The translations under genes were made by a program, and so were the position numbers. Below the pieces are notes generated by a model. It did not search any database, was not told the DNA's origin, and worked only from the letters and a program-made list of their open reading frames with translations. This document shows positions 35,690 to 44,434 of a stretch of 64,000 nucleotides of DNA, piece after piece (the stretch's first letter is position 1; each line of letters begins with the position of its first letter). This DNA is from Sinorhizobium garamanticum (GTDB lineage: Bacteria > Pseudomonadota > Alphaproteobacteria > Rhizobiales > Rhizobiaceae), in contig NZ_CP120373.1 in assembly GCF_029892065.1 (NCBI RefSeq), forward strand, positions 434,001-498,000, written 5' to 3'.

Positions 35690-35923
35690 ATGGAACCGGT
35701 TCGTCCCGACGCAGGCCTTCATGTCCTCACGCCGGAACAAAATCGCGCGCCCGCATCTGAGCGGCGGATTGCCTGATGTGAAGACGATCTGTTCGTCGCT
35801 GCGCATGCGCAGCACTTCGTGCGGCATGATCAGCGGCCGACGGCTGAGCCAGTGGTTGAACCAGTCGTCTAACGAGCGCAACCGTTCGCCTTCGGATGTT
35901 GCTTTACCTCAAGCTCGTTCTCC
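35690..35923 (-). pseudogene. VirD4-like coupling protein, C-terminal remnant
   Basis: Reading leftward: RRPLIMPHEVLRMRSDEQIV, FTSGNPPLRCGRAILFRRED and MKACVGTNRF. This corresponds to the last ~60 residues of VirD4-type type IV secretion coupling proteins. Upstream sequence carries a stop codon in this frame, and the ATPase core is absent. The reading frame continues past the expected end into unrelated low-complexity sequence. It indicates that the island once had a conjugative or mobilisation module. Confidence 0.65.
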
Positions 35924-35977
35924 CAGAACCAGTGGCAGCCCGTTATCCGCACCCAAGTCGCGATCGGCGATCGGCGA

Positions 35978-37000
35978 TCAAGCGGACTGCCTCGCGACGA
36001 TCTCAAAATCGATTTCAATCATGGGCTCGACAGTCTCGCCGGAAATTTTTCTTAGTATTGACCGCGCGGCCTTTGTGCCGATCATGCGCCGGTCGATGCG
36101 GACCGTTGTCAATGACGGATAAGTGTGAGGCGCGAAGTCGAAGTCGCCGAACCCAACAATTGCGACATCCTCCGGAACTCTGCACCCCCTTGCTATGGCT
36201 TCCGTCAGCGCCCCATGCGCGACCACATCGGAGCTTCCAAATACAGCTAGCGATCCCGATCCCCGATAGAGTAACTGACTCAGTGCTTTCCGCCCGTCGC
36301 TAAAGGTCGACGGCGAGTTCATCTCGATATGAGGAAGTTCCACCGCCGCGACGCCAGAGAGCCGCTTTATGAACCCATCTCTGCGTTGAATGGCGCGAGG
36401 ATCGTTGGCGCCGATTTGCGCATATCGGCTATACCCCTTCGCCATAAGATATTCGGCCACCAAAGCCCCGACGTCATGGTGCGAAAAGCCGACAGCGGTA
36501 TCGAGCGGTGACGGCGTCGAATCCCAGATCTCAACGATTGGCAAGCCCGCCCCTGACAACATCGCTCGCGTTTCCTTCAGGTGAGTGATGCCGGTTAGGA
36601 TTATGCCATCGGGACGTCGTGCGAGGATGGCTCGCGTCAGTTCCATCTCCCGCTTTTGGTCATAGCCGGACAGGCCCAGTAGGAGTTGATAGCCTTCCGC
36701 GACGAGTTCGGCATTCAAACCTTCGATCGCCTCAGCGAAGATCGTGCTGGATACCGATGGAACGATTGCCGCCACCAGCCGTGTCCGTCGCGAGGCGAGG
36801 CCACCGGCCAGCAGGTTCGGCACATAGCCTGTCCTGGCGATGACGCGTTCGATAGCTTCAAGCGTCTTCGGCTTGACCAGGCGCGGCGTGTTGATCGCGC
36901 GGGAAACCGTTACGGGAGAGACGCCTGCAAGCCTGGCGATGTCCGCCAGCGTCACGGGGCTGGGTCGCTCTATTTGGCTGCTACTTTCCTGTCTGGACAT
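35978..37000 (-). CDS. LacI-family repressor of the TTT/sugar-acid module
   Basis: A 340-aa LacI-type regulator. The HTH VTLADIARLAGVSPVTVSRA is followed by the hinge and a periplasmic-binding-type core (LVAAIVPSVSSTIFAEAIEG, EDVAIVGFGDFDFAPHTYPS). The sequence is close to the GntR/gluconate-repressor branch, whose ligands are aldonates or their phosphates. It is divergent from the transporter genes, and the space between holds a perfect ATGAAAGC-GCTTTCAT palindrome plus a half-conserved second copy near its own start. It probably represses both itself and the catabolic operon. Confidence 0.92.
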   Translation of the reverse strand: MSRQESSSQIERPSPVTLADIARLAGVSPVTVSRAINTPRLVKPKTLEAIERVIARTGYVPNLLAGGLASRRTRLVAAIVPSVSSTIFAEAIEGLNAELVAEGYQLLLGLSGYDQKREMELTRAILARRPDGIILTGITHLKETRAMLSGAGLPIVEIWDSTPSPLDTAVGFSHHDVGALVAEYLMAKGYSRYAQIGANDPRAIQRRDGFIKRLSGVAAVELPHIEMNSPSTFSDGRKALSQLLYRGSGSLAVFGSSDVVAHGALTEAIARGCRVPEDVAIVGFGDFDFAPHTYPSLTTVRIDRRMIGTKAARSILRKISGETVEPMIEIDFEIVARQSA

Positions 37001-37019
37001 GACCGTCTCCCAAATTGAA

Positions 37020-37036
37020 ATGATTTACGCTTTCAT
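37020..37036. promoter_or_regulatory. LacI-type operator candidate, imperfect
   Basis: On the minus strand it reads ATGAAAGCG followed by TAAATCAT: one half equals the perfect operator at 37153 and the other half is degenerate. It lies 20 bp upstream of the repressor start. Confidence 0.6.
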
Positions 37037-37152
37037 TTCGTCGTTTATCAAGTCCTCCGGTAAAAAAGTTTCCAATATTCACCCAAGTAACTGAAGTTAC
37101 TCATTAAAAATGGATGCGGCCAAGTCTTGCGAGACAAAATTAAATTGGTAAG

Positions 37153-37168
37153 ATGAAAGCGCTTTCAT
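37153..37168. promoter_or_regulatory. LacI-type operator, perfect palindrome
   Basis: The 16-bp symmetric ATGAAAGCGCTTTCAT has the central CG usual for LacI/GalR-family operators. It lies 66 bp upstream of the binding-protein gene and 116 bp from the imperfect copy, allowing looping. Confidence 0.75.
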
Positions 37169-37234
37169 TCCGAGCGAGGAGTCGGAATATAGGTTTCCAA
37201 TGTGCGCTGAGCGCCAAAGCGGGAGGAGGAATTC

Positions 37235-38212
37235 ATGCCCTTAAAGCGTTTCATCAAATTCGCGGCCATAGCCGCATGCATCTGTGCAGTGGCAGCAGCA
37301 GGCCACGCCCAGGACTATCCTTCGAAGACCGTAACGGTCATTGTTCCCTTTGCCGCTGGCGGCAATACCGATACCTTCGGCCGCCTCGTGGCCGAACAAC
37401 TGGACAAGCGCCTCGGCCAGCGCTTCATCGTGGAGAACAAGCCGGGAGCTGGCGGCAATGTCGGTCTGGGCGACCTCGCCCGCGCTGAGCCCGATGGCTA
37501 TACGATCGGCATGGGAACGGTCAGTTCCAATGCGATCAACCAGACCCTGTTCAAGACCTTGCCCTATGACAAAGAAAAGGGCTTTGCGCCGCTATCGCTG
37601 ATCGCCCGGATGCCGAACGTTCTGGTAGTCAATCCGGAAAAGCTGCCGGTCAATTCCGTCCAGGAACTGATTGAACTGCTGAAGAAGGAGCCTGGCAAGC
37701 ACACCTACGCGTCGTCAGGTGTGGGCACTTCTATCCACCTCGCCGGCGAATTGCTTGCCACCAGGGCAGGCGTCAAGATTACCCACGTGCCTTACAAGGG
37801 CAGCAGTCAGGCGATCATGGACGTGGTCGCCGGCCATATCGACTTCATGTTCGACAACATTCCGACGGCAGCCCAGCAGGTCAAGGCCGGCAAGCTGCGC
37901 GCGCTCGCGGTGACCAGCCTCGATAAGGCATCGCTCCTGCCCGACGTCCCGACCATGGACAGCGTCATTCCCGGCTTTGAGGCAACCTCCTGGCACGGCC
38001 TCTTCGCACCTCCCGGCACGCCACCGGAAATCGTCGAGAAGCTCAGCAAGGAAGTTCAGGCCATCCTTCACGACCCTGCCATGAAGGAGAAGATCGAAGG
38101 CATGGGCGCAACACCGGTCGGCAATACGTCCGAGGAATTTGCCACCTTCATCAAGGGCGAAACCGACAAATGGGCAGAGGTCATCAAGGCGGCGAACGTC
38201 CCGCTGCAGTGA
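37235..38212 (+). CDS. Tripartite tricarboxylate transporter binding protein (TctC/Bug family)
   Basis: A 325-aa periplasmic binding protein with a signal peptide (FIKFAAIAACICAVAAAGHA). Bug-family hallmarks are YPSKTVTVIVPFAAGGNTDT, VENKPGAGGNVG and THVPYKGSSQAIMDVVAGHI. It captures a carboxylate for the TctA-TctB membrane complex encoded next. Bug proteins bind varied carboxylates, so the substrate is not given by the fold; the downstream dehydratase and lyase suggest a sugar acid. It is the first gene of the operon, with GGGAGGAGG upstream. Confidence 0.95.
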   Translation: MPLKRFIKFAAIAACICAVAAAGHAQDYPSKTVTVIVPFAAGGNTDTFGRLVAEQLDKRLGQRFIVENKPGAGGNVGLGDLARAEPDGYTIGMGTVSSNAINQTLFKTLPYDKEKGFAPLSLIARMPNVLVVNPEKLPVNSVQELIELLKKEPGKHTYASSGVGTSIHLAGELLATRAGVKITHVPYKGSSQAIMDVVAGHIDFMFDNIPTAAQQVKAGKLRALAVTSLDKASLLPDVPTMDSVIPGFEATSWHGLFAPPGTPPEIVEKLSKEVQAILHDPAMKEKIEGMGATPVGNTSEEFATFIKGETDKWAEVIKAANVPLQ

Positions 38213-38259
38213 CATTTCCCACCGGCCGGCGCATCGCGTCGGCCGGTGCTTTCTGACCT

Positions 38260-38748
38260 ATGGATCGTGAAGCCATGTTGAAGATTAGAAACGGTCGCGA
38301 CTTTGTCGGCGGCGCGGCGATGGTCATCGTCAGCCTACTGTTCATCTGGTTCGGGCGAGACCTCGATGTCGGGAACTCGTTCCAGATGGGACCCGGCTAC
38401 TTCCCCGTCATGCTGAGCCTGCTGCTGATCGGCATCGGAGTTCTCATCATGGTTCAGTCTCTGGTGGTTACCGTCAAGGGCGAACCGGATGCGCCCGCAA
38501 ACTGGAAGGCCTACGCGCTGGTCATCTTGGCGCCGGTGTTCTTCGGGCTGGCAATATCTCGCCTCGGACTCGTCCCGACCATGTTCCTGATGATCGTCAC
38601 GGTCAGCTCTGCCAGCAAATATGCCGATTGGCGTCATTCGATCGCACTCGCACTGTTCATGACGATCTGTTCGGTCGTCTTATTTACACGGCTTCTGTCG
38701 CTTCCCGTCAGCTCCTTCGGGCCATGGATCCCCTTCCTCGGAAACTGA
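38260..38748 (+). CDS. Tripartite tricarboxylate transporter small subunit TctB
   Basis: A 162-aa membrane protein with four hydrophobic segments in the TctB pattern (DFVGGAAMVIVSLLFIWFGR, FPVMLSLLLIGIGVLIM and two later helices). The GPGYFP motif is typical. ATG 38260 or ATG 38275 may be the start; neither has a strong ribosome binding site. It forms the membrane part with TctA, 27 bp downstream. Confidence 0.92.
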   Translation: MDREAMLKIRNGRDFVGGAAMVIVSLLFIWFGRDLDVGNSFQMGPGYFPVMLSLLLIGIGVLIMVQSLVVTVKGEPDAPANWKAYALVILAPVFFGLAISRLGLVPTMFLMIVTVSSASKYADWRHSIALALFMTICSVVLFTRLLSLPVSSFGPWIPFLGN

Positions 38749-38775
38749 CCGACAACATCCGCCAGGAGTTCTGTG

Positions 38776-40275
38776 ATGGATATCTTTTCCAATCTCTTGC
38801 TGGGCGCTGCGACCGCCTTCCAGCCGATAAATTTAGTCTATGCCTTCATCGGTTGTTTGCTCGGCACGGCCATCGGCGTTCTGCCGGGGCTGGGACCGAC
38901 TGCGACGATCGCCATGCTGTTGCCAATCACCTTTGGACTGCAGCCGGAGTCGGCATTAATTATGCTCGCCGGCATCTTCTATGGGGCCCAGTATGGCGGC
39001 TCGACCACGGCGATCCTGATCAATCTTCCGGGCGAAAGCTCGTCCGTCGTTACCGCGATCGACGGTTACCAGATGGCCCGCCGTGGGCGCGCCGGTGCAG
39101 CACTGGCAACGGCGGCACTTGGGTCCTTCTTTGCCGGAAGCGTGGCGACCATACTACTTGCGGTCGCTGCCCCGCCGCTCGCCGCGGTCGCCCTGAACTT
39201 CGGTCCCGCCGAATATTTCTCGCTCATGGTCCTCGGCCTTGTGGCATCCGTGGCGCTCGCCAGCGGCTCGCTCCTGAAGGCGTTTGCCATGATCGCCTTC
39301 GGCCTGCTGCTTGGTTCGGTCGGCACCGACGTGGAAAGCGGCATGCCGCGATACATCTTCGGCATCCCAGAGCTTTATGACGGTCTCAATTTCGTCGCAG
39401 TCAGCATGGGCATATTCGGCATCTGCGAGATCCTCCGCAATCTCGAGAACGAGCATGAGCGTTCGGTCGGAGTAAAGAAGGTGACTGGCCTGATGCTTAC
39501 CCGCGACGATTTCAGGCGCATCCGCGGTCCAGTCCTGCGCGGCACAGCGCTCGGCTCGTTCCTGGGCGTGCTGCCGGGCGGAGGCGCCATGCTATCCTCC
39601 TTCGCCGCCTATGCGCTGGAAAAGCGCATCTCGCCAAACAGGGCCGAATTCGGAAAGGGCGCGATCGAGGCAGTCGCGGCGCCGGAATCTGCCAATAATG
39701 CCGGAGCGCAAACCTCGTTCATTCCGATGCTGACACTTGGCATACCCGGTAACCCGGTCATGGCCCTGATGGTCGGCGCGATGATCATCCAGGGCATCAC
39801 GCCCGGCCCCAACGTCATCTCCGAGGAACCCGATTTGTTCTGGGGCATGATAGTCTCCATGTGGTCGGGAAACCTGATGCTGGTGATCCTCAATTTGCCG
39901 TTGATCGGGTTGTGGGTACGAATGCTGACCATTCCCTATCACTTGCTGTTTCCCGCAATCATCGGCTTCTGCTGCATCGGCGCCTACAGCATCAACAACA
40001 GCGTTTTCGACGTTTTTATCATGGCGGGCTTCAGCGTCGTCGGCTTTGCGCTCTCCAAGCTGCGCTTCGAGCCTGCACCGCTGTTGCTCGGCTTCATCCT
40101 GGGGCCGATGCTGGAGGAGAACCTTCGCCGCGCCATGCTAATCAGCCAGGGCGATCCGACAATCTTCGTGCGCAGCCCGCTCAGCCTTTCGTTGCTGATC
40201 GTCGCCGTGATCGTGCTGGGCCTAGTGCTTTCTCCCTCGATCAGCCGCAAGCGCGACGAAGCCTTCACGGAGTGA
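38776..40275 (+). CDS. Tripartite tricarboxylate transporter large subunit TctA
   Basis: A 499-aa protein from ATG 38776 (AGGAG 7 nt upstream) with about 11-12 membrane segments. Family motifs are GVLPGLGPTATIAMLLPITF, YGAQYGGSTTAILINLPGES, and in the second half GVLPGGGAMLSSFAAYALEK and LTLGIPGNPVMALMVGAM, showing the internal duplication. It is the ion-coupled permease of the system. Confidence 0.95.
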   Translation: MDIFSNLLLGAATAFQPINLVYAFIGCLLGTAIGVLPGLGPTATIAMLLPITFGLQPESALIMLAGIFYGAQYGGSTTAILINLPGESSSVVTAIDGYQMARRGRAGAALATAALGSFFAGSVATILLAVAAPPLAAVALNFGPAEYFSLMVLGLVASVALASGSLLKAFAMIAFGLLLGSVGTDVESGMPRYIFGIPELYDGLNFVAVSMGIFGICEILRNLENEHERSVGVKKVTGLMLTRDDFRRIRGPVLRGTALGSFLGVLPGGGAMLSSFAAYALEKRISPNRAEFGKGAIEAVAAPESANNAGAQTSFIPMLTLGIPGNPVMALMVGAMIIQGITPGPNVISEEPDLFWGMIVSMWSGNLMLVILNLPLIGLWVRMLTIPYHLLFPAIIGFCCIGAYSINNSVFDVFIMAGFSVVGFALSKLRFEPAPLLLGFILGPMLEENLRRAMLISQGDPTIFVRSPLSLSLLIVAVIVLGLVLSPSISRKRDEAFTE

Positions 40276-40311
40276 CCCGGTGCGAATTTTACCGAGATAA
40301 GGAAGCAGCCG

Positions 40312-41214
40312 ATGACCGAAAATCTACGCACGGCCCTGACAGGCATCTCCGGCATCCTCGTCACACCTTATAATGACGCCGGGGAGATAAATCCCGGTCG
40401 ACAAAAGCCGATTGTTGACAAGGCGATAGCAGCGGGCGTGCACGTTCTGGTCGCGAACGGCAATACGGGCGAATTCTATGCCCTGACGGTCGAGGAGGCC
40501 GAGGCCATGGTACGCGCTTCGGCCGAGCATATCGGCGGACGCGTCCCTCTTCTGGCGGGCGTCGGTCGAGGCGTACGGGATGCGTGCCGGTTGGCGCGAA
40601 CATCGATTGCAGCTGGGGCCGCAGCCCTGATGATCCACCAGCCGCCGGATCCGTTCTCGTCCCCTCGTGGCCTAGCCGACTATGTGAAAGCCGTAGCCGA
40701 CGCCGCGGAGGGCTTGCCCGTCGTGCTCTACCTGCGCAACGACGCCATCGGCATCAAAGCCGTAAGGGAACTTTGCAAACTGCCCTCCGTCGTCGGCGTA
40801 AAGTGGGCGACGCCGAATCCGCTGAAACTGGCCGAGGCGATCGCCGCCACCGATCCCGACATCATCTGGGTCGGCGGACTGGCCGAAGTCTGGGCTCCAG
40901 CCTTCTATGCGGTCGGCGCACGGGGCTTTACGTCTGGGCTGATCAATGTCTGGCCCGAGCGCTCGGTTGCTATCCACGCGGCGCTGGAAGCGGGAGACTA
41001 CCGCAAGGCCAACGATCTGATCACCGGTATGAGAGCCTTTGAGGAGATTCGCGCCGAGGAACTGAACGGCACCAATGTAACTGGGGTCAAGGCGGCGCTG
41101 GCAGCAATCGGTTATGACTGCGGCACCACCCGGCCGCCTTCGGCCTGGCCGCTCACGTCATCCCAGCATGCGGCACTGCAGGCATTCATCACATCAAACG
41201 AAATCCGCTTCTGA
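40312..41214 (+). CDS. Dihydrodipicolinate synthase-family lyase/aldolase
   Basis: A 300-aa class I lyase (TIM barrel). The Schiff-base Lys is in SVVGVKWATPN, the substrate loop is VANGNTGEFYALTVEEA, and the family Tyr is probably in VVLYLRND. Given the neighbouring IlvD/Edd dehydratase, a role as 2-keto-3-deoxy-sugar-acid aldolase or dehydratase (KdgD, L-KDA dehydratase type) is more likely than lysine synthesis. ATG 40312 has AAGGAAG upstream. It is the fourth gene of the TTT operon. Confidence 0.9.
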   Translation: MTENLRTALTGISGILVTPYNDAGEINPGRQKPIVDKAIAAGVHVLVANGNTGEFYALTVEEAEAMVRASAEHIGGRVPLLAGVGRGVRDACRLARTSIAAGAAALMIHQPPDPFSSPRGLADYVKAVADAAEGLPVVLYLRNDAIGIKAVRELCKLPSVVGVKWATPNPLKLAEAIAATDPDIIWVGGLAEVWAPAFYAVGARGFTSGLINVWPERSVAIHAALEAGDYRKANDLITGMRAFEEIRAEELNGTNVTGVKAALAAIGYDCGTTRPPSAWPLTSSQHAALQAFITSNEIRF

Positions 41215-41251
41215 CGAAGCCAATGCGGTCGAAGACCGGCCGGAGACGTCA

Positions 41252-42988
41252 ATGACACCGAAAAAGACCTACGAGCAACTGCGATCCGCCCGCTGGATGG
41301 TGCCGGACGATCAGCGTTCCTTCGGCCACCGTTCGAGGACCATGCAGATGGGATACGATCCGGTGGACTGGGAGGGCCGGCCTATCATCGCGATCCTCAA
41401 CACCTGGTCGGATGCCCAGCCTTGCCACATGCATTTCAAGGACCGCGTGGAATGGGTCAAACGCGGCGTCCTGCAGGCCGGTGGTTTTCCCATGGAGCTG
41501 CCGGCGCTGTCGCTTTCGGAAAACTTCGTCAAGCCGACGACCATGCTTTACCGTAACCTGCTGGCGATGGAAACCGAGGAGTTGCTGCGCTCGCATCCTG
41601 TTGACGGCGCCGTTTTGATGGGCGGCTGCGACAAAACTACGCCTGCCCTTATCATGGGCGCGCTCAGCATGGGCCTGCCCTTCATCTTCCTGCCGGCCGG
41701 ACCGATGCTGCGCGGCAATCATGCCGGCAAGTATCTGGGCTCCGGTACAGACGGCTTCAAATACTGGGACGAGCGCCGCGCCGGCACGATCTCAAAAGAA
41801 GAGTGGCAGGGCATCGAGGGCGGCATCGCTCGCTCCTACGGTCATTGCATGACCATGGGCACGGCCTCGACAATGACCGCGATCGCTGAAGCCATGGGCC
41901 TTTCCCTGCCCGGCGCCTCGTCTATCCCTGCCGCTGATGCCAGCCACCAGCGCATGTCGACCCAATGCGGCCGCCGGGTCGTCGAGATGATCTGGGAAGA
42001 CCTCACGCCGGATAAGATCGTTACGCCAGCGGCGGTCGAGAATGCAGTGACGGTGGCCATGGCAACGGGGTGCTCCACTAATGCCATCATCCATGTAATC
42101 GCCATGGCGCGACGGGCTGGCATTCCGCTTGAACTCGACGATCTCGATCGGATAGGCCGCACCACGCCAGTCATCGCCAACATCAGGCCATCCGGTAGCA
42201 ATTACCTGATGGAGGACTTCTACTATGCCGGCGGCCTGCGCGCGCTGATGAAGCAGCTTGGTAAAAAGCTCGACAGTTCCGCGATCACGGTTACCGGCAG
42301 ACCGCTGACCGATGGGCTCGAAGCGGTGAAGGTCTGGAACGAGGATGTGATCCGGCCCCTCGCCAATCCGGTCTATCACGAGGGATCGCTCGCCGTGCTG
42401 AAGGGCAATCTTTGCCCTGGTGGCGCCGTGATCAAGCCAGCGGCCTGCGACCCGAAATTCCACCGGCACAAGGGACCGGCGCTGGTGGCCGACAGCTATG
42501 CTGAACTGAAGAAGATCATCGACGATCCGGATTATCCGCTGACGCCGGATACGGTGCTGGTGCTGAGAAACGCCGGCCCGCAAGGCGGGCCGGGTATGCC
42601 GGAATGGGGCATGATCCCCATGCCGAAGGCACTTTTGAAGCTCGGCCTGCGCGACATGATGCGCATCTCCGATGCCCGCATGTCGGGCACATCTTTCGGG
42701 GCATGTGTGTTGCATGCGGCTCCCGAGGCCTATGTCGGTGGACCACTTGCGCTGCTCCGGACCGGCGACATGGTCCAGATGGATATTCCCGCACGCAGTC
42801 TGAATATGCTTGTGTCGGACGATGAGCTGGCGGCACGACGCGCCGCCTGGACGCCGCCGGCCCCGCGCTACGGGCGCGGATACGGCCTGATGTTCTCGAA
42901 ACATATCGAGCAGGCTGACAAGGGCTGCGACTTCGATTTTCTCAAGACGGATTTCGGCCCCAGGGTCGATGAACCGGCGATCAACTGA
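41252..42988 (+). CDS. IlvD/Edd-family sugar-acid dehydratase
   Basis: A 578-aa dehydratase with the three Fe-S cluster cysteines in AQPCHMHF, GGCDKTTPA and MATGCSTNA. Family stretches also include ADASHQRMSTQCGRR, LCPGGAVIKPAACDP and SDARMSGTSFGACVLHAAPE. Sequence features and context suit an aldonate dehydratase (L-arabonate, D-xylonate or related), forming a 2-keto-3-deoxy acid. The start at ATG 41252 is where homology begins; the frame extends upstream over the lyase gene without purpose. Confidence 0.92.
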   Translation: MTPKKTYEQLRSARWMVPDDQRSFGHRSRTMQMGYDPVDWEGRPIIAILNTWSDAQPCHMHFKDRVEWVKRGVLQAGGFPMELPALSLSENFVKPTTMLYRNLLAMETEELLRSHPVDGAVLMGGCDKTTPALIMGALSMGLPFIFLPAGPMLRGNHAGKYLGSGTDGFKYWDERRAGTISKEEWQGIEGGIARSYGHCMTMGTASTMTAIAEAMGLSLPGASSIPAADASHQRMSTQCGRRVVEMIWEDLTPDKIVTPAAVENAVTVAMATGCSTNAIIHVIAMARRAGIPLELDDLDRIGRTTPVIANIRPSGSNYLMEDFYYAGGLRALMKQLGKKLDSSAITVTGRPLTDGLEAVKVWNEDVIRPLANPVYHEGSLAVLKGNLCPGGAVIKPAACDPKFHRHKGPALVADSYAELKKIIDDPDYPLTPDTVLVLRNAGPQGGPGMPEWGMIPMPKALLKLGLRDMMRISDARMSGTSFGACVLHAAPEAYVGGPLALLRTGDMVQMDIPARSLNMLVSDDELAARRAAWTPPAPRYGRGYGLMFSKHIEQADKGCDFDFLKTDFGPRVDEPAIN

Positions 42989-43006
42989 CCAGATCAGGAG
43001 CATTCC

Positions 43007-43732
43007 ATGTCCGACTATATATTGTCTGATGCCACACGCGCCAAGCTCATGAAGGTGTCGACGGCCTCCGTGGCAACCGCCCTCTACAAGCGCGGCCTGC
43101 GCAATCAGTTCATCCAGAATGTCCATCCCGTCTCCTGGAAGGGTGTCAACATGGTGGGCCAGGCCTTTACGCTGCGCTATATTCCGGCGCGCGAGGACCG
43201 CAATGCAATCACTGTCTTCCGCAATGCCGACCATCCACAGCGGGTGGCGGTGGAGACCTGCCCAGCCGGCCATGTGCTGGTGATGGACAGCCGCAAGGAC
43301 CCGCGGGCAGCGTCCGCCGGCTCCATCCTCGTCACTCGGCTGGCCGTGCGCGGCTGTGCCGGCGTCGTCTCCGACGGCGGCTTTCGCGATGCGGAGGGTA
43401 TTGGCGAGCTGGACATGCCGGCCTATCACCAGCGACCATCCGCACCGACCAACCTGACGCTACACGAGGCGTTGGACATCAACGTGCCGATCTCCTGCGG
43501 AGATGCCCCGGTCTTTCCTGGCGATGTGATGCTTGGAGACGGCGACGGCGTCATGGTGATCCCGGCGCATCTCGCCGACGAGATCGCCGAGGAATGCACC
43601 GGAATGGAGAGCTATGAAGACTTTGTACTGGATCAGGTAAGGGCTGGCGAGCCGATTATAGGTCTTTACCCCCGGACCAAGGATGAATATCTGCCTAAGT
43701 TCGAGGCATGGCGCAAAGAGAAGGCTCGCTGA
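43007..43732 (+). CDS. RraA-family protein (HMG/CHA aldolase-like)
   Basis: A 241-aa protein of the RraA / 4-hydroxy-4-methyl-2-oxoglutarate aldolase family (PF03737). Conserved features are STASVATALYKRGLRN, a binding-site stretch SAGSILVTRLAVRGCAGVVS, DGGFRD (the substrate Arg and metal Asp region) and a GDGDGVMVIP strand. In catabolic operons such proteins are class II aldolases or decarboxylases of oxoacids. As last gene of the module it probably handles the 2-keto acid or its C4 product; this is inference. ATG 43007 has AGGAG upstream. Confidence 0.9.
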   Translation: MSDYILSDATRAKLMKVSTASVATALYKRGLRNQFIQNVHPVSWKGVNMVGQAFTLRYIPAREDRNAITVFRNADHPQRVAVETCPAGHVLVMDSRKDPRAASAGSILVTRLAVRGCAGVVSDGGFRDAEGIGELDMPAYHQRPSAPTNLTLHEALDINVPISCGDAPVFPGDVMLGDGDGVMVIPAHLADEIAEECTGMESYEDFVLDQVRAGEPIIGLYPRTKDEYLPKFEAWRKEKAR

Positions 43733-44434
43733 GCTCAGGTTCGACAACACGATCCGAGCGGCTACCACGATCGTGGTGAGAACACAGGAGTTGAGAATGG
43801 TCTTCAAGTCCCACGGAAGCATCTCATTGGCGGCGATTGAATCAGGATAAAGGAAACTTTCCTGAACGAGCCTGCCGCGACCCTTCCGGAGGTGAATCGC
43901 ACAAAAAACTGCTTGGCGAACGGGCCGCGCGCGCCCTCGCCAATCGGCATGAACTTGCCGGCTAGTTCCGTGGCGCGGTTGAATTTCTTCGTCGGCTGGG
44001 AGCTTGTGGATGCAGGCCAGGAGCAAATCCACTTTGCTTTGGTTTTCGCCCCAAAGATGGAGAGCTGCCGCCGCTAGAAGCTCTTCCGGAAACTGTGAGC
44101 CTGATCGGGTTTGTCCTGCTGACTGTAATCGGCGGCGGGGTTGCCGAGCGGTTTTGGAGAAAGGCTTGATCGAGCAGAACCGCTGGGGACAGTCGGTCCC
44201 GGGTCCGATCCTGCGGGCGGCGCTTCTCTAATCCGGTGTGTCGAGGTGAAGACGTTCCCGTTGCTGCGAGGAAATGACATTCATCGTCAGCAGTCGACCC
44301 AAAACGGTCAGCGAAGGCAGATGCCATGAATGGCTCGATTGGAGCTCTTCGGAGACGTTCGCTCAGGCGATACGCGGGTGAGGTGATTCCACGCCCCTGC
44401 CCAGATCTCCGCCATTACCCGGTAGTCTTTTTCG
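43733..44434. other. Gene-free segment between the two catabolic modules
   Basis: No supported gene. A leftward frame around 43.5-44.0 kb overlaps the RraA gene and contains a hydrophobic patch but no recognisable domain. A short palindrome (CACGATCGTGGTGAG region, about 43766-43780) is the only structure seen. It is probably a module junction with decayed DNA. Confidence 0.55.

Noticed and set aside
43460..44032. Leftward frame of 190 codons between the modules
   Set aside because: It overlaps the RraA gene antisense and has no recognisable domain or ribosome binding site.
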